Assembly: GCF_019336435.1 (NCBI RefSeq)
Contig: NZ_JAHWXQ010000001.1
Location: 744,001-808,000, forward strand
Direction: 5' to 3'
Origin: Pontibacter populi
GTDB lineage: Bacteria > Bacteroidota > Bacteroidia > Cytophagales > Hymenobacteraceae
Length of the DNA stretch: 64,000 nucleotides
Under the pieces are notes generated by a model, which worked only from the letters and a program-made list of their open reading frames with translations, ran no database searches and was not told the origin of the DNA. A program made the translations under genes and the position numbers. Shown in pieces: positions 45,414-55,863 of this stretch (the first letter of the stretch is position 1; each line of letters begins with the position of its first letter).

Positions 45414-45791
45414 TTATTTAGAAGCTTTCTTCTTGTTTGCAACTGTCTTACGCTTACCTTTTCTCGTACGAGAGTTATTTTTGGTACGCTGTCCACGAAC
45501 TGGTAGACCTTTACGGTGTCTTAAACCACGGTAGCAACCGATATCAAGAAGACGCTTAATGTGCAACTGAACTTCAGATCTTAAAACACCTTCAGTCTTG
45601 TGCTCAGAAGCAATAATATTTCTGATCTCATTGGACTCATCTTCAGTCCAGTCTTTCACCTTTTTGTCAAGATCCACCCCGGCTTTGGTTAAGATAGATT
45701 TTGAAAGATTGCGGCCTATACCAAAGATATAGGTTAAAGCGATCTCTCCTCTTTTGTTATCCGGAATATCTACTCCTGCTATTCTTGCCAT
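45414..45791 (-). CDS. rpsM: 30S ribosomal protein S13
   Basis: S13 of the small-subunit head, 125 residues: [20 protein letters not shown] with [13 protein letters not shown], then [20 protein letters not shown] and a basic tail [15 protein letters not shown]. It starts with ATG, just ahead of rpsK, after rpmJ. Confidence 0.98.
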   Translation of the reverse strand: MARIAGVDIPDNKRGEIALTYIFGIGRNLSKSILTKAGVDLDKKVKDWTEDESNEIRNIIASEHKTEGVLRSEVQLHIKRLLDIGCYRGLRHRKGLPVRGQRTKNNSRTRKGKRKTVANKKKASK

Positions 45792-45801
45792 ACTTATTTA
45801 A

Positions 45802-45918
45802 TTATCCTTGTCTTTGTTTATATCTTGGATTCTTTTTGTTGATTACATAAAGCTTTCCATTGCGGCGGATAACCTTGCAATCCACACTTCTCTTTTTAAC
45901 TGATGCTTTAACTTTCAT
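45802..45918 (-). CDS. rpmJ: 50S ribosomal protein L36, zinc-free type
   Basis: Only 38 residues: [20 protein letters not shown] then [19 protein letters not shown]36 normally has the zinc pattern C-x2-C-x12-C-x4-H. Here Ser 11 replaces the first cysteine, Cys 14 remains, and the third Cys and His are Asn 27 and Tyr 33-type residues, so this is the C-minus form without the zinc ribbon. It fits between infA (5 bases upstream) and rpsM (10 bases downstream) in the standard order. Confidence 0.95.
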   Translation of the reverse strand: MKVKASVKKRSVDCKVIRRNGKLYVINKKNPRYKQRQG

Positions 45919-45923
45919 TGTAT

Positions 45924-46142
45924 TTATTTATATCGATAAACAATCCGACCTTTTGTTAAATCATAAGGAGACATCTCCAGCTTCACTTTATCTCCTGGAA
46001 GGATCTTAATGTAATTCATTCTCATCTTTCCAGAAATGTGAGCGATTAACTGATGCCCGTTTTCAAGTTCTACACGAAACATAGCATTTGATAATGCTTC
46101 TACAATTGTCCCGTCCTGTTCTATAGATGACTGCTTGGCCAT
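45924..46142 (-). CDS. infA: Translation initiation factor IF-1
   Basis: IF-1, an OB-fold protein of 72 residues that fills the A site during initiation. Signatures are [40 protein letters not shown] and the end [20 protein letters not shown]. It directly abuts map (stop next to its start) and precedes rpmJ. Confidence 0.98.
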   Translation of the reverse strand: MAKQSSIEQDGTIVEALSNAMFRVELENGHQLIAHISGKMRMNYIKILPGDKVKLEMSPYDLTKGRIVYRYK

Positions 46143-46916
46143 TTATAAGTTTTTAGCTTTTTCTATATAATCAAAAGTAGTTAATACTTCTGCTTTACCT
46201 TTTCTTACTACTACCGTATGCTCAAAATGAGCAGAAGGTTTTTTATCTCTTGTTCTTATAGTCCAGCCATCTTCCTCCTGAACAACGTTTCTTGTTCCCA
46301 GATTTATCATTGGCTCAATTGCAAGTACAAGTCCTTCCTGTAGTTTAACACCTTGCCCCTTCTTTCCATAGTTCGGAACTTCAGGCGCTTCATGTAAGTT
46401 ACGGCCAACTCCATGACCAACTAACTCTCTTACTACACTGAAACCGTTTGCTTCAGCATGTTGCTGTACAGCATGGCTAATGTCACCCATCCTGTTACCA
46501 ACTATAGCTTTTTCAATTCCTTTCTGAAGGCTTTTCTTTGTAACTTCAAGAAGTTTTTTAACCTCTTCCGATACATTGCCTACTGCATGTGTGTAAGCTG
46601 AGTCACTATGGAAACCTTTATAATAAACACCACCATCAACTGAAATAATATCTCCGTCTCTTAATTGGTGTTTTCCCGGGAAACCATGAACAACTACAGC
46701 ATTAGGTGAAATACATAAACTATAAGGGAAACCATTATAGTTCAAAAAGGAAGGTTGAGCACCGTGGTCTTTTATAAACTCTTCAGCTCTTTTATCAAGC
46801 TCAGCGGTTGTAATACCCTCTTTTATAAGAGAAGCTATTTCGCCATGGGCTTTGCCTAATATCAAAGCACCCTGGCGAATTAGCTCAATTTCTTCTTCAG
46901 TTTTGTAAAATATCAT
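46143..46916 (-). CDS. map: Methionine aminopeptidase, type I
   Basis: Removes the N-terminal methionine from nascent proteins. The 257 residues have the five metal ligands in ISVDGGVYYKGFHSDSAYTH (Asp), VGHGVGRNLHEAPEVPN (His), VLAIEPMINLGTRNV (Glu) and the last Glu near HFEHTVVVRKGK. Length and order match type I enzymes with no N-terminal extension. It lies between secY (four bases upstream) and infA, the usual order. Confidence 0.97.
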   Translation of the reverse strand: MIFYKTEEEIELIRQGALILGKAHGEIASLIKEGITTAELDKRAEEFIKDHGAQPSFLNYNGFPYSLCISPNAVVVHGFPGKHQLRDGDIISVDGGVYYKGFHSDSAYTHAVGNVSEEVKKLLEVTKKSLQKGIEKAIVGNRMGDISHAVQQHAEANGFSVVRELVGHGVGRNLHEAPEVPNYGKKGQGVKLQEGLVLAIEPMINLGTRNVVQEEDGWTIRTRDKKPSAHFEHTVVVRKGKAEVLTTFDYIEKAKNL

Positions 46917-46919
46917 TTA

Positions 46920-48236
46920 TTAAGATACCATCGCTATATTCTCAGTCCTTCCTCTTAGTTTACCTGACTTCATCATACCATCATAATGGCGCATCAGCAG
47001 GTAACTTTCGATTTGTTGAAGAGTGTCAAGAACAACACCAACCATAATAATAAGAGAAGTACCACCAAAAAACTGTGAGAACTCTCTTGTTATCCCGAAC
47101 AACATTGCGATTGCAGGAAAGATCGCTACTAGAGCTAGATAAATAGCACCTGGCAGAGTAATTCTAGTTAAAATAGCATCTATATATTCTGAAGTAGCAC
47201 GGCCTGGTTTCACGCCTGGTATAAACCCGCCACTTCTTTTTAGATCATCCGCTATTCTGTTTGGATCAACACTGATAGCAGTATAGAAATAGGTAAATAC
47301 TAAAATTAGTAAACCAAAAACTAAATTATACTGCCACGACGTAAAGTCAGAGAAAGTAGATCCAATGTAATTTGCAGTTTCACTTGTATCAGCCCACATT
47401 CCAGCTATCATAGATGGCAGGAACATTAAAGACTGAGCAAAGATGATTGGCATAACGCCAGCTGCATTCACTTTTAAAGGTATAAACTGACGCTGACCGC
47501 TATATAAAGAGTTTCCACCAACCTGCTTCGCATACTGCACTGGAATTCTTCTTATAGCCTGGGTAAGCATGATTACTGACATTACAACGAAGAACAGAAC
47601 TGCTAATTCGAACAGGAATAACAGCGCGCCATTCAGTTGTTTTGACAAAAATTCTGCAGCAATTGCTCCAGGGAATCTTGATACGATACCGATCATAATA
47701 AGCATGGATATACCATTACCTATTCCTTTATCGGTTATCTTTTCACCTAACCACATACAGAAGATTGTACCTGCTGTAAGTACGATCATTGATGTGATGG
47801 TAAATAATGTTGTGTTAATAGCTATTGCTTCACTGTTTATAGTGGCAACAAAGCCTACTGCTTGTGCTAAAGTAATGACAATGGTAAGAACTCGGGTAAT
47901 CTGGTTGATTTTCTTTCGACCAGATTCACCCTCCTTCTGCATCTTTTGAAAATAAGGAACAGCAATAGTTAACAGCTGTAATACGATCGAAGCCGATATA
48001 TATGGCATGATACCTAATGCAAAGATGGATGCATTGCTAAATGCACCACCTAAGAAAGTATCTAACAAACCGAATAAACCGGCAGTGTTAGCTTTTAATT
48101 GATTAGGATCAACACCAGGAAGAACAACATAAGAACCGAGTCTGAATATTGCTATAAAACCGATTGTATTGAGTATTCTAACTCGTAGATCATCAATAGC
48201 AAATATGTTCTTTATTGTTGTTAAAAACTTCTTCAT
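46920..48236 (-). CDS. secY: Preprotein translocase channel SecY
   Basis: Pore-forming subunit of the Sec translocon, 438 residues with about ten transmembrane helices. Signatures include FRLGSYVVLPGVDPNQL, the plug-region segment FALGIMPYISASIVLQLLTI and the C-terminal VVLDTLQQIESYLLMRHYDG. SecE and SecG are not in this window. It stands between rplO (five bases upstream) and map. Confidence 0.97.
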   Translation of the reverse strand: MKKFLTTIKNIFAIDDLRVRILNTIGFIAIFRLGSYVVLPGVDPNQLKANTAGLFGLLDTFLGGAFSNASIFALGIMPYISASIVLQLLTIAVPYFQKMQKEGESGRKKINQITRVLTIVITLAQAVGFVATINSEAIAINTTLFTITSMIVLTAGTIFCMWLGEKITDKGIGNGISMLIMIGIVSRFPGAIAAEFLSKQLNGALLFLFELAVLFFVVMSVIMLTQAIRRIPVQYAKQVGGNSLYSGQRQFIPLKVNAAGVMPIIFAQSLMFLPSMIAGMWADTSETANYIGSTFSDFTSWQYNLVFGLLILVFTYFYTAISVDPNRIADDLKRSGGFIPGVKPGRATSEYIDAILTRITLPGAIYLALVAIFPAIAMLFGITREFSQFFGGTSLIIMVGVVLDTLQQIESYLLMRHYDGMMKSGKLRGRTENIAMVS

Positions 48237-48241
48237 ACCTA

Positions 48242-48688
48242 TTAGATAGCTACTGTTTTACCGCCTGCTTTTTCAATTGTTGTTGTAGCTGTCTGAGAGA
48301 AAGCATGGGCGTGAACCTCAATCGCTTTATTTAACTCACCTCTACCCAATACTTTTACTTTATCGTTCTTAGAAACAAGTCCATGAGCTTTGAAGAAATC
48401 AAAGTTAAGAACAGTTTCTCCTGTGCTCTCAGCTAATGACTGAAGAACATCTAAGTTGATACCTTTGTATTCAACTCTGTTTATGTTCTTGAAGCCAAAC
48501 TTAGGAACACGTCTCTGAAGTGGCATCTGACCACCTTCAAATCCTGATTTCTGCGAATAGCCTGAACGAGACTTCGCACCTTTGTGACCTCTAGTAGAAG
48601 TACCACCTCTACCAGATCCGGTACCACGGCCAAGTCTTTTTCTTGACTTTACAGCTCCTTCAGCAGGTTGTAATGAATGTAAATACAT
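48242..48688 (-). CDS. rplO: 50S ribosomal protein L15
   Basis: L15 of the large subunit, 148 residues: SLQPAEGAVKSRKRLGRGTG, GRGGTSTRGHKGAKSRSGYS and the glycine-rich end AFSQTATTTIEKAGGKTVAI. ATG start, one base from rpmD and five bases before secY. Confidence 0.97.
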   Translation of the reverse strand: MYLHSLQPAEGAVKSRKRLGRGTGSGRGGTSTRGHKGAKSRSGYSQKSGFEGGQMPLQRRVPKFGFKNINRVEYKGINLDVLQSLAESTGETVLNFDFFKAHGLVSKNDKVKVLGRGELNKAIEVHAHAFSQTATTTIEKAGGKTVAI

Positions 48689-48689
48689 T

Positions 48690-48869
48690 TTATTGTTCTT
48701 TTACTACGATCAAATTCTGAACTTTATTAACCATACCAGCAATCTGTGGTGTAAACTCTACAGTTACTGATTTATTGATTTTTCCTAAACCTAAAGCCTG
48801 AATTGTAAGCTTCTGGTTCTTAGGTCTGTCAATAATGCTTTTAACTTGTGTGATAGTTACTTTCGCCAT
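48690..48869 (-). CDS. rpmD: 50S ribosomal protein L30
   Basis: L30, 59 residues: MAKVTITQVKSIIDRPKNQK, ALGLGKINKSVTVEFTPQIA and GMVNKVQNLIVVKEQ. I start at the ATG at 48869; longer frames up to 48920 overlap the end of rpsE and are not family-like. It lies between rpsE and rplO. Confidence 0.95.
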   Translation of the reverse strand: MAKVTITQVKSIIDRPKNQKLTIQALGLGKINKSVTVEFTPQIAGMVNKVQNLIVVKEQ

Positions 48870-48873
48870 GACA

Positions 48874-49392
48874 TTAACCATTAAATACTTTCTGTAAATT
48901 AACACCTCTTTGCTGTGCAACAGCTAATGGATCACGCATTTTTGCTAAAGCATCAAAAGTAGCCTTCACCACGTTATGTGGGTTAGATGATCCTTTTGAT
49001 TTGCAAAGTACGTCTTTTATACCAGCACTTTCAAGTACTGCACGCATAGCACCACCAGCAATTACACCAGTACCTGGCGCAGCTGGTCTAACTAATACAT
49101 AACCACCTGAGTATTTGCCTTCCATAGAATGTGGCACAGTGTGATGATATAAAGGAACTTTAACTAAGTTTTTCTTAGCATCATCAATTCCCTTAGCAAT
49201 TGCATCAGTTACTTCATTGGCTTTACCTAATCCGTAACCTACAACTCCGTTCCCGTCACCAACAACAACTATAGCAGCGAAGCTAAATCTTCTACCACCT
49301 TTTACTACTTTGGCAACTCTGTTTATAGCTACTACTCTCTCCTTTAATTCGATTTCGCTAGCCTTTACACTACGTATATTGTTCTTCAACAT
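48874..49392 (-). CDS. rpsE: 30S ribosomal protein S5
   Basis: S5, 172 residues, involved in decoding accuracy: [40 protein letters not shown] and the C-terminal [20 protein letters not shown] and [23 protein letters not shown] start, six bases after rplR. Confidence 0.97.
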   Translation of the reverse strand: MLKNNIRSVKASEIELKERVVAINRVAKVVKGGRRFSFAAIVVVGDGNGVVGYGLGKANEVTDAIAKGIDDAKKNLVKVPLYHHTVPHSMEGKYSGGYVLVRPAAPGTGVIAGGAMRAVLESAGIKDVLCKSKGSSNPHNVVKATFDALAKMRDPLAVAQQRGVNLQKVFNG

Positions 49393-49398
49393 AATATT

Positions 49399-49749
49399 TT
49401 AGAATTTAAGGCCAGCTTCCCTAGCACCTTCAGCCAATGATTTAACTTTACCATGATACAGGTAGCCAGATCTATCGAATACTACTTGCGTAATACCTTT
49501 TTCCAGGGCTTTAGAAGCTATTTCTTTACCTACTTTAGTAGCAGTTTCAACATTAGCCTTCGTAGCATCATCTAATTTAGCTGAGGATGCAGCAGCAAGT
49601 GTTACTCCTGCAACATCATCAATAATCTGTGCATAAATTACACGATTACTTCTGAAGACAGACAGCCTTGGTCTTTCAGACGTACCGGCTATCTTTCTTC
49701 TGATGCTTTTCTTAATTCTTGATCTTCTTTGTACTTTATTAGCAGACAT
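49399..49749 (-). CDS. rplR: 50S ribosomal protein L18
   Basis: L18, a 5S rRNA-binding protein of 116 residues: [40 protein letters not shown] and the C-terminal [23 protein letters not shown] start, eight bases after rplF. Confidence 0.97.
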   Translation of the reverse strand: MSANKVQRRSRIKKSIRRKIAGTSERPRLSVFRSNRVIYAQIIDDVAGVTLAAASSAKLDDATKANVETATKVGKEIASKALEKGITQVVFDRSGYLYHGKVKSLAEGAREAGLKF

Positions 49750-49757
49750 GATGATGA

Positions 49758-50312
49758 TTATTTAGATGCTGTCTTACCAGCTTTTCTTCTTACAACTTCA
49801 CCAACAAATCGGATACCTTTTCCTTTGTAAGGTTCAACCTTACGCAGTGATCTGATTTTTGCAGCCACCTGGCCTAAAAGCTGCTTATCATTACTTTCTA
49901 AAGTAACAACCGGCGCTTTACCTTTTTCTGTAACAGCATTAACTGATACTTCAGCAGGAAGTGCAACGAATATGTTGTGTGAATAACCTAATGAAAGCTC
50001 AAGTACCTGACCTTGAACAGATGCTTTAAAACCAACACCCACAAGCTCAAGCTGCTCTTTATAACCTTCACTTACACCAATGATCATGTTATTGATCAAT
50101 GATCTGTAAAGGCCATGCATAGCTTTATGACGCTTCTGCTCTGTTGGTCTTTCAACTATGATTTGATTATCTTCTGTTTTTACAATGATATCAGCATCAA
50201 CAGCAGTAGTTAAAGAGCCTTTCGGTCCTTTTATAGTTACTACGTTCTTATCATCTACTGATATTTCTGTATTGCTTGGCAGAGTGATTGGCAATTTTCC
50301 TATACGTGACAT
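49758..50312 (-). CDS. rplF: 50S ribosomal protein L6
   Basis: L6 near the factor-binding site, 184 residues with two repeated domains: [20 protein letters not shown], the [20 protein letters not shown] segment and [20 protein letters not shown] at the end. A purine-rich GGAGGGGAG lies five to thirteen bases before the ATG on the minus strand, a clear Shine-Dalgarno in a window where most genes lack one. Confidence 0.97.
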   Translation of the reverse strand: MSRIGKLPITLPSNTEISVDDKNVVTIKGPKGSLTTAVDADIIVKTEDNQIIVERPTEQKRHKAMHGLYRSLINNMIIGVSEGYKEQLELVGVGFKASVQGQVLELSLGYSHNIFVALPAEVSVNAVTEKGKAPVVTLESNDKQLLGQVAAKIRSLRKVEPYKGKGIRFVGEVVRRKAGKTASK

Positions 50313-50327
50313 TGTCTCCCCTCCTGA

Positions 50328-50726
50328 TTAATAAACAAAACATAATACTTCACCACCAATATTCTGCGTGCGTGCTTCCTTGTCAGTCATTACGCCTTTA
50401 GAAGTAGAAACGATGGCTACACCTAATCCATTCAATACGCGTGGAAGCTCATCACCTCCCACGTATTTACGAAGCCCTGGCTTGCTAATTCTCTCTAACT
50501 TAACAATCGCAGACTGTTTAGTTGAAGGATTATACTTAAGAGCTATTTTGATGGTGCCCTGTACAGCTGAGTCTTCAAACTTGTAACTTTGAATATACCC
50601 TTTATCGTACAGTACTTTTGTTATTTCCTTTTTGATTTTGCTAGATGGTATTTCAACTATGCGGTGGTTCGCTTTTATAGCGTTACGCACTCTAGTTAAA
50701 TAATCTGCTATTGGATCTGAGTTCAT
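50328..50726 (-). CDS. rpsH: 30S ribosomal protein S8
   Basis: S8 binds 16S rRNA helix 21 and often autoregulates its operon. The 132 residues include DPIADYLTRVRNAIKANHRI, YNPSTKQSAIVKLERISKPG and GLGVAIVSTSKGVMTDKEAR. ATG start, 15 bases before rplF. Confidence 0.97.
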   Translation of the reverse strand: MNSDPIADYLTRVRNAIKANHRIVEIPSSKIKKEITKVLYDKGYIQSYKFEDSAVQGTIKIALKYNPSTKQSAIVKLERISKPGLRKYVGGDELPRVLNGLGVAIVSTSKGVMTDKEARTQNIGGEVLCFVY

Positions 50727-50816
50727 TATGAATGACTTAAATAATGATCGCTTTTTTATAAGCGAGCCGCAAAGATAATTATTTTTTCTTTATCTATTAT
50801 ATAGATACTAGAAAAA
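50727..50816. other. Internal gap of the spc cluster (rpsN-rpsH)
   Basis: A 90-base AT-rich stretch, long for this tightly packed operon. It has a CGCTT/AAGCG hairpin (50751-50765) and a minus-strand TATCTTTG (50770-50777) that fits a -7 box, but no TTG at the -33 distance. A regulatory role is possible, perhaps linked to S8. Confidence 0.3.
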
Positions 50817-51086
50817 TTACCAGCTCGACTTTGTTACACCTGGTATTTTACCTGCAAGAGCAAGCTCTCTGAACGTTACGCGAGATATTCCGAATTTTCT
50901 CATGTATCCACGTGGTCTGCCAGTTAGTTTGCATCTGTTGTGCAATCTGATAGGAGATGCGTTCTTAGGTAATTTATCTAAGCCTTCATAATCTCCTTTT
51001 GCTTTAAGCTCAGCTCTTTTAGCAGCATATTTTGCTACCATTTTCTGTCTTTTAAGCTCTCTTGCTTTTACTGCTTCTTTCGCCAT
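50817..51086 (-). CDS. rpsN: 30S ribosomal protein S14, zinc-free type
   Basis: S14, 89 residues: [40 protein letters not shown] and [20 protein letters not shown]. It is the longer, C-minus type, with one cysteine and no zinc ribbon. ATG start, five bases after rplE. Confidence 0.97.
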   Translation of the reverse strand: MAKEAVKARELKRQKMVAKYAAKRAELKAKGDYEGLDKLPKNASPIRLHNRCKLTGRPRGYMRKFGISRVTFRELALAGKIPGVTKSSW

Positions 51087-51091
51087 TGCTG

Positions 51092-51646
51092 TTACTTTTT
51101 AATGTTTGTGAAAGGCATACCAAAAGCTTTCAATAGCTCATAACTTTCTTCATCAGTGTTAGCTGTTGTAACAAAAGTTATGTCCATACCACTTATGGAT
51201 TTAATCTTGTCAATGCTGATCTCTGGGAAAATGATCTGCTCTTTGATACCTAAAGTATAATTACCTCTTCCATCAAAGCCTTTATCATTTACTCCTCTGA
51301 AGTCACGTACACGTGGCAGAGCGATCGTAAGAAGTCTGTCTAGGAATTCATACATCTTCTGGCCTCTCAGTGTAACACGAGCTCCAATCGGCATACCTTC
51401 ACGAAGCTTAAAGTTCGATACAGATTTCTTTGCTATAGTTGCAACTGCCTTCTGACCAGTAATAGTCGTTAGCTCATCTACACCAATATCAACTAGCTTC
51501 TTATCAGCAACTGCAGCACCAATACCTCTGTTAATAGAGATTTTAGTAATCTTTGGCACCTGCATTACGTTCTTGTACTGGAACTTTTCTCTCAGGGCAG
51601 GAATTACTTCTGCCTGGTATTTTTCTTTAAATCTTGAAGTTGCCAT
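51092..51646 (-). CDS. rplE: 50S ribosomal protein L5
   Basis: L5, 5S rRNA-binding protein of 184 residues: [40 protein letters not shown] and the end [23 protein letters not shown] start, one base after rplX. Confidence 0.97.
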   Translation of the reverse strand: MATSRFKEKYQAEVIPALREKFQYKNVMQVPKITKISINRGIGAAVADKKLVDIGVDELTTITGQKAVATIAKKSVSNFKLREGMPIGARVTLRGQKMYEFLDRLLTIALPRVRDFRGVNDKGFDGRGNYTLGIKEQIIFPEISIDKIKSISGMDITFVTTANTDEESYELLKAFGMPFTNIKK

Positions 51647-51647
51647 A

Positions 51648-51971
51648 TTAGATTACTTCTCCTGTCTTTTTAGAGTAACGTTCAGTTTTACCCGCGCTGT
51701 TCTTTCTATTGGCAGTCTTGGCTTTTTCACCAGTCTTTGGATCTACTAAAGTTACATTGCTCGCATGAATTGGAGCTTCAACTTTAGTAATACCGCCCTG
51801 AGGATTTTTAGCGCTTGGCTTCGTATGTTTCGTTACCAGGTTTAATCCTTCTATTACTACTTTATTTTTATCTGTTAAAACAGATGTGATACGGCCTGTC
51901 TTACCGCGTTCGTCACCAGCAATTACTTTTACCGTATCGCCAGTCTTAACATGAAGTTTTTTCTTATTCAT
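51648..51971 (-). CDS. rplX: 50S ribosomal protein L24
   Basis: L24, assembly initiator of 107 residues with a KOW motif: [20 protein letters not shown] then [23 protein letters not shown] start, 19 bases after rplN. Confidence 0.97.
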   Translation of the reverse strand: MNKKKLHVKTGDTVKVIAGDERGKTGRITSVLTDKNKVVIEGLNLVTKHTKPSAKNPQGGITKVEAPIHASNVTLVDPKTGEKAKTANRKNSAGKTERYSKKTGEVI

Positions 51972-51990
51972 CTTTACTGAGAATTAGGAT

Positions 51991-52359
51991 TTATAGAACT
52001 TCAGGCGCAAGTGAAACGATTTTCATGAATTGTTTTTCACGAAGTTCACGAGCTACTGGACCAAAAATACGCGTACCGCGTGGTTCATTGTTCGCATTCA
52101 GCAGAACAGCAGCATTATCATCGAAACGAATATAAGAACCATCTTTTCTTCTGATTTCTTTTTTCGTTCTAACAATAACAGCTTTAGAAACTGTTCCCTT
52201 CTTAATATTTCCAGAGGATAAGGCAGACTTTACAGTTACAACAATACGATCTCCGATTGAAGCGTATTTCTTTCCTGTTCCACCAAGGACACGGATGCAA
52301 AGAACTTCTTTTGCACCGCTGTTGTCAGCTACAGTTAATCTTGATTCTTGCTGTATCAT
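51991..52359 (-). CDS. rplN: 50S ribosomal protein L14
   Basis: L14, 122 residues: [40 protein letters not shown] and the C-terminal [23 protein letters not shown] start, one base after rpsQ. Confidence 0.97.
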   Translation of the reverse strand: MIQQESRLTVADNSGAKEVLCIRVLGGTGKKYASIGDRIVVTVKSALSSGNIKKGTVSKAVIVRTKKEIRRKDGSYIRFDDNAAVLLNANNEPRGTRIFGPVARELREKQFMKIVSLAPEVL

Positions 52360-52360
52360 C

Positions 52361-52618
52361 TTACTTAGCTCTTTCTATGATTTCAACTAAACGCCAGTTC
52401 TTGTTCTTGCTAAGCGGACGAGTTTCCTGAATACGCACGGTATCACCGATATTGCACTCATTGTTCTCATCATGTGCCATGAACTTATTGGACTTGCTTA
52501 CAAACTTCCCGTAAATCGGGTGTTTCATTTTGCTCTCAACAAGCACAGTGATAGATTTGTCCATTTTGTTGCTAACAACCTTACCACTTCTTTCTTTTCT
52601 AAGATTTCTCTCTTCCAT
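52361..52618 (-). CDS. rpsQ: 30S ribosomal protein S17
   Basis: S17, 85 residues: [40 protein letters not shown] and the end [23 protein letters not shown] start, 12 bases after rpmC. Confidence 0.97.
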   Translation of the reverse strand: MEERNLRKERSGKVVSNKMDKSITVLVESKMKHPIYGKFVSKSNKFMAHDENNECNIGDTVRIQETRPLSKNKNWRLVEIIERAK

Positions 52619-52630
52619 TTTGTTTAAGTA

Positions 52631-52831
52631 TTAAGAGTTAGCTTCAATTTCACGACGACGCAACTCTGTATTCAGACGTGCAATCGTTGCTTTGGACTCA
52701 CGGATTTTCATTGGGTTTTCCAATGGAGATATGGCATGAGCAAAACGAAGGTTCTGCATGTTGGTCTTCTCAGTGTTAAGCTTCTCTTGTAGTTCCTCTA
52801 AAGACAAAGCTTTTATTTCTGAATTTTTCAT
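52631..52831 (-). CDS. rpmC: 50S ribosomal protein L29
   Basis: L29, 66 residues, near the tunnel exit: KNSEIKALSLEELQEKLNTE, MQNLRFAHAISPLENPMKIR and the helical end RLNTELRRREIEANS. I start at the ATG at 52831; the ATG at 52846 would overlap rplP. Confidence 0.95.
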   Translation of the reverse strand: MKNSEIKALSLEELQEKLNTEKTNMQNLRFAHAISPLENPMKIRESKATIARLNTELRRREIEANS

Positions 52832-52835
52832 ATTA

Positions 52836-53258
52836 CTACTTCTCAACGTAATCTCTACGTACTACAAACTTTGTTTTAACAGGTAACTTCTGGGCTGCTA
52901 ATCTCAATGATTCTTTTGCAACTTCTAAAGTAACACCATCAGATTCAAACATGATTGTACCTGGCTTAACAACGGCTACCCAATACTCAGGCGAACCTTT
53001 ACCTTTACCCATTCGAACCTCTGCAGGCTTCTTGGTAATTGGCTTGTCTGGGAATATTCTGATCCAAACCTGGCCTTCACGTTTCATTGCTCTTGTCATC
53101 GCGATACGAGCTGCTTCTATCTGGCGGCTCGTGATCCAAGATGCTTCAAGAGATTTAATTGCAAATGATCCGAATGAAATGGTGCTTCCTCTGTGAGCAA
53201 GTCCAGTCACACGACCTTTCTGCATTTTTCTATATTTAGTCCTTTTCGGCTGTAACAT
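52836..53258 (-). CDS. rplP: 50S ribosomal protein L16
   Basis: L16, 140 residues: [60 protein letters not shown] then [23 protein letters not shown] start, 30 bases after rpsC. Confidence 0.97.
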   Translation of the reverse strand: MLQPKRTKYRKMQKGRVTGLAHRGSTISFGSFAIKSLEASWITSRQIEAARIAMTRAMKREGQVWIRIFPDKPITKKPAEVRMGKGKGSPEYWVAVVKPGTIMFESDGVTLEVAKESLRLAAQKLPVKTKFVVRRDYVEK

Positions 53259-53288
53259 TTTCTAAAACTTAATAATGTTAGCAATCAA

Positions 53289-54059
53289 TTACTGACGACG
53301 CTTGTTATCTCTGCGTTTTGGAGCACCACCGTCTGTTTTCTTACGGTTGCCTCCTCCTGCATTGCGTCTGTCACCTCCCTGAGAAGATCCTGGTCCTTTG
53401 CTTTCTAAACCAGCGTTAGGAGTCAGATCTTTCTTTCCATAAACCTCACCTCTGAAGATCCACACTTTAATTCCGAGCTTACCGTAAACAGTTTGAGCTT
53501 CAGATAAAGCATAGTCAATATCAGCACGAAGTGTATGTAGTGGAGTTCTACCTTCTTTGTAGTGCTCTGTACGTGCCATTTCAGCACCGCCTAAACGACC
53601 TGAAACCTGCACTTTGATACCTTCAGCACCTACGCGTAAAGCAGAAGCAATTGCCTGCTTCATTGCGCGACGGAAAGAGATACGTGCCTGTAACTGCTGG
53701 GCAATAGACTCACCTACCAGTTTAGCATCTAACTCAGGACGCTTAATTTCAAAAATGTTGATCTGAACATCTTTGTTTGTAAGCTTCTTAAGTTCTTCTT
53801 TAATCTTATCTACTTCCTGACCACCTTTACCAATAACAACACCCGGACGGGCTGTATTAATTGTAATAGTGATACGCTTAAGTGTTCTTTCGATTATTAT
53901 TTTAGAGATACCACCTTTAGGGATACGAGCTAAAATATATTTTCTGATTTTCTCGTCTTCAACAAGCTTCTCAGCGAAATCTTTGCCGCCATACCAGTTA
54001 GAATCCCAACCTTTGATAACTCCTAGGCGAAAACCGATCGGATTTACTTTCTGTCCCAT
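53289..54059 (-). CDS. rpsC: 30S ribosomal protein S3
   Basis: S3, 256 residues, at the mRNA entry channel: [20 protein letters not shown], the KH motif [20 protein letters not shown], and the C-terminal half [21 protein letters not shown] basic, glycine-rich tail ([20 protein letters not shown]) ends it. I start at the ATG at 54059, the family start; a frame to 54104 reads into rplV. Confidence 0.96.
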   Translation of the reverse strand: MGQKVNPIGFRLGVIKGWDSNWYGGKDFAEKLVEDEKIRKYILARIPKGGISKIIIERTLKRITITINTARPGVVIGKGGQEVDKIKEELKKLTNKDVQINIFEIKRPELDAKLVGESIAQQLQARISFRRAMKQAIASALRVGAEGIKVQVSGRLGGAEMARTEHYKEGRTPLHTLRADIDYALSEAQTVYGKLGIKVWIFRGEVYGKKDLTPNAGLESKGPGSSQGGDRRNAGGGNRKKTDGGAPKRRDNKRRQ

Positions 54060-54063
54060 ATTC

Positions 54064-54456
54064 TTACTTATTGGCTTTTTTTGATTTCTTTGATTTTTGC
54101 TCAAGTTGCTCTTCAGTCATGCTGTCTATTACCAGAGTAACATGATTTGATCTCTTTCTGATGCGGTAACCACGACCCTGTGGAGCTGGACGAAGACGCT
54201 TTAACATCTTTCCTTCATCTACAAAGATTGATTTAACATACAGATTTGCATCTTCTATCTGAGCATCTTCATTTTTCTGTTGCCAGTTAGATAAAGCAGA
54301 TAAAAGAAGCTTCTCTAATCTTGCTGCACCTGAATTTGGCTCAAACTTAAGGATACCTAAGGCTTTTGCTACGCTCTTACCGCGTATTATATCGGCCACT
54401 AATCTCATCTTACGTGGAGATGTAGGCACATTATTTAATTTAGCTACTGCTTCCAT
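54064..54456 (-). CDS. rplV: 50S ribosomal protein L22
   Basis: L22, 130 residues, lining the exit tunnel: [40 protein letters not shown] then [23 protein letters not shown] start, two bases after rpsS. Confidence 0.97.
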   Translation of the reverse strand: MEAVAKLNNVPTSPRKMRLVADIIRGKSVAKALGILKFEPNSGAARLEKLLLSALSNWQQKNEDAQIEDANLYVKSIFVDEGKMLKRLRPAPQGRGYRIRKRSNHVTLVIDSMTEEQLEQKSKKSKKANK

Positions 54457-54458
54457 GG

Positions 54459-54737
54459 TTATCGCTTGCCTTTATCTTTTTTAGCTATGTGACCTCTGAA
54501 GTTTCTTGTTGGTGCAAATTCACCAAGCTTGTGACCTACCATGTTTTCAGTTACATACACTGGAATAAACTTATTACCATTATGTACTGCAAAGGTATGT
54601 CCAACGAAATCAGGAGAAATCATTGATCTGCGCGACCACGTTTTGATAACCGTCTTCTTGCCGGCATCGTTCATCGCAACTACTTTCTTCTCGAGCCTAT
54701 AGTCAATATAAGGCCCTTTTTTTAATGATCTAGCCAT
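54459..54737 (-). CDS. rpsS: 30S ribosomal protein S19
   Basis: S19, 92 residues: [40 protein letters not shown] and the end [23 protein letters not shown] start, three bases after rplB. Confidence 0.97.
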   Translation of the reverse strand: MARSLKKGPYIDYRLEKKVVAMNDAGKKTVIKTWSRRSMISPDFVGHTFAVHNGNKFIPVYVTENMVGHKLGEFAPTRNFRGHIAKKDKGKR

Positions 54738-54740
54738 TTA

Positions 54741-55565
54741 TTATTTCTTTCCTCTATTAACTATTAACTTCTCAGAATACTTGTTCTTGTTTCTGGTCTT
54801 AAGACCTTTAGCGTATAAGCCTTTACGTGAGCGAGGGTGACCACCTGAAGACTTACCTTCACCACCACCCATAGGGTGATCTACCGGGTTCATCGCAACA
54901 CCACGAACTCTTGGACGTCTGCCCATCCATCTGTTTCTACCTGCTTTACCCAGTTTCACATTCATGTGGTCTGAGTTAGAAACAGTTCCTACAGTGGCAT
55001 AGCATACAACAAGCACCATTCTCAATTCGCCTGATGGCAATTTGATAGTAGCGTATCTGCCTTCACGAGCTACTAACTGTGCGTATGAACCTGCACTTCT
55101 AGCAAGGATAGCTCCTTGACCAGGCTGTAACTCGATGTTGTGAATAATTGTACCTAAAGGAATATCAGATAAAGGAAGGCAGTTACCAATCTCAGGAGCA
55201 TTACCTGGACCTGAAATGATAACAGAACCTACTTCGATACCAGTTGGAGCTATGATGTAGCTCTTCTCACCGTCAGCATAAAATACTAATGCAATACGGG
55301 CCGTACGGTTTGGATCGTACTCAATTGATTTCACAGTAGCAGGCACGCCATGCTTTGTTCTTTTGAAATCAATCATTCTGTACTTACGCTTATGACCACC
55401 GCCCAAATAGCGCATAGTCATTTTACCTTGGTTGTTACGCCCACCAGATTTTTTCAATGGTGCCAACAAAGATTTTTCAGGAGCAGATGCCGTTACTTCG
55501 TCGAAGGCTGGCGCTACTCTAAATCTTTGACCTGGTGTTGTTGGTCTTAACTTTTTTAAAGCCAT
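54741..55565 (-). CDS. rplB: 50S ribosomal protein L2
   Basis: L2 near the peptidyl transferase centre, 274 residues: [40 protein letters not shown] and the strongly conserved [23 protein letters not shown] start, 10 bases after rplW. Confidence 0.98.
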   Translation of the reverse strand: MALKKLRPTTPGQRFRVAPAFDEVTASAPEKSLLAPLKKSGGRNNQGKMTMRYLGGGHKRKYRMIDFKRTKHGVPATVKSIEYDPNRTARIALVFYADGEKSYIIAPTGIEVGSVIISGPGNAPEIGNCLPLSDIPLGTIIHNIELQPGQGAILARSAGSYAQLVAREGRYATIKLPSGELRMVLVVCYATVGTVSNSDHMNVKLGKAGRNRWMGRRPRVRGVAMNPVDHPMGGGEGKSSGGHPRSRKGLYAKGLKTRNKNKYSEKLIVNRGKK

Positions 55566-55575
55566 TTCTGATTAA

Positions 55576-55863
55576 TTATATTCCGCTATAAAAATCTATC
55601 ATTTCACCTTCTTTCAAGGTTACTATCGCTTTTTTGATCAATGAAGTTCGACCTGCTACTGAACCTGACTTGGTGTATTTGGTCTTTACTTTACCTATTG
55701 ATCTCATGGTAGCAACATTTGTTACTGTTACACCATAAAGCTTTTCTACTGCCTTTTTGATTTCTACTTTATTGGCTTTCTTCTCAACCTCAAAAGCATA
55801 CTTTCCTACTTCGTTCATGGCAGTGTATTTTTCCGTCACAAGCGGTCTTTTAAGTACGTTCAT
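55576..55863 (-). CDS. rplW: 50S ribosomal protein L23
   Basis: L23, 95 residues, a docking site for trigger factor and SRP: LKRPLVTEKYTAMNEVGKYA, EVEKKANKVEIKKAVEKLYG then GEMIDFYSGI. Its ATG overlaps the rplD stop by one base. Confidence 0.96.
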   Translation of the reverse strand: MNVLKRPLVTEKYTAMNEVGKYAFEVEKKANKVEIKKAVEKLYGVTVTNVATMRSIGKVKTKYTKSGSVAGRTSLIKKAIVTLKEGEMIDFYSGI

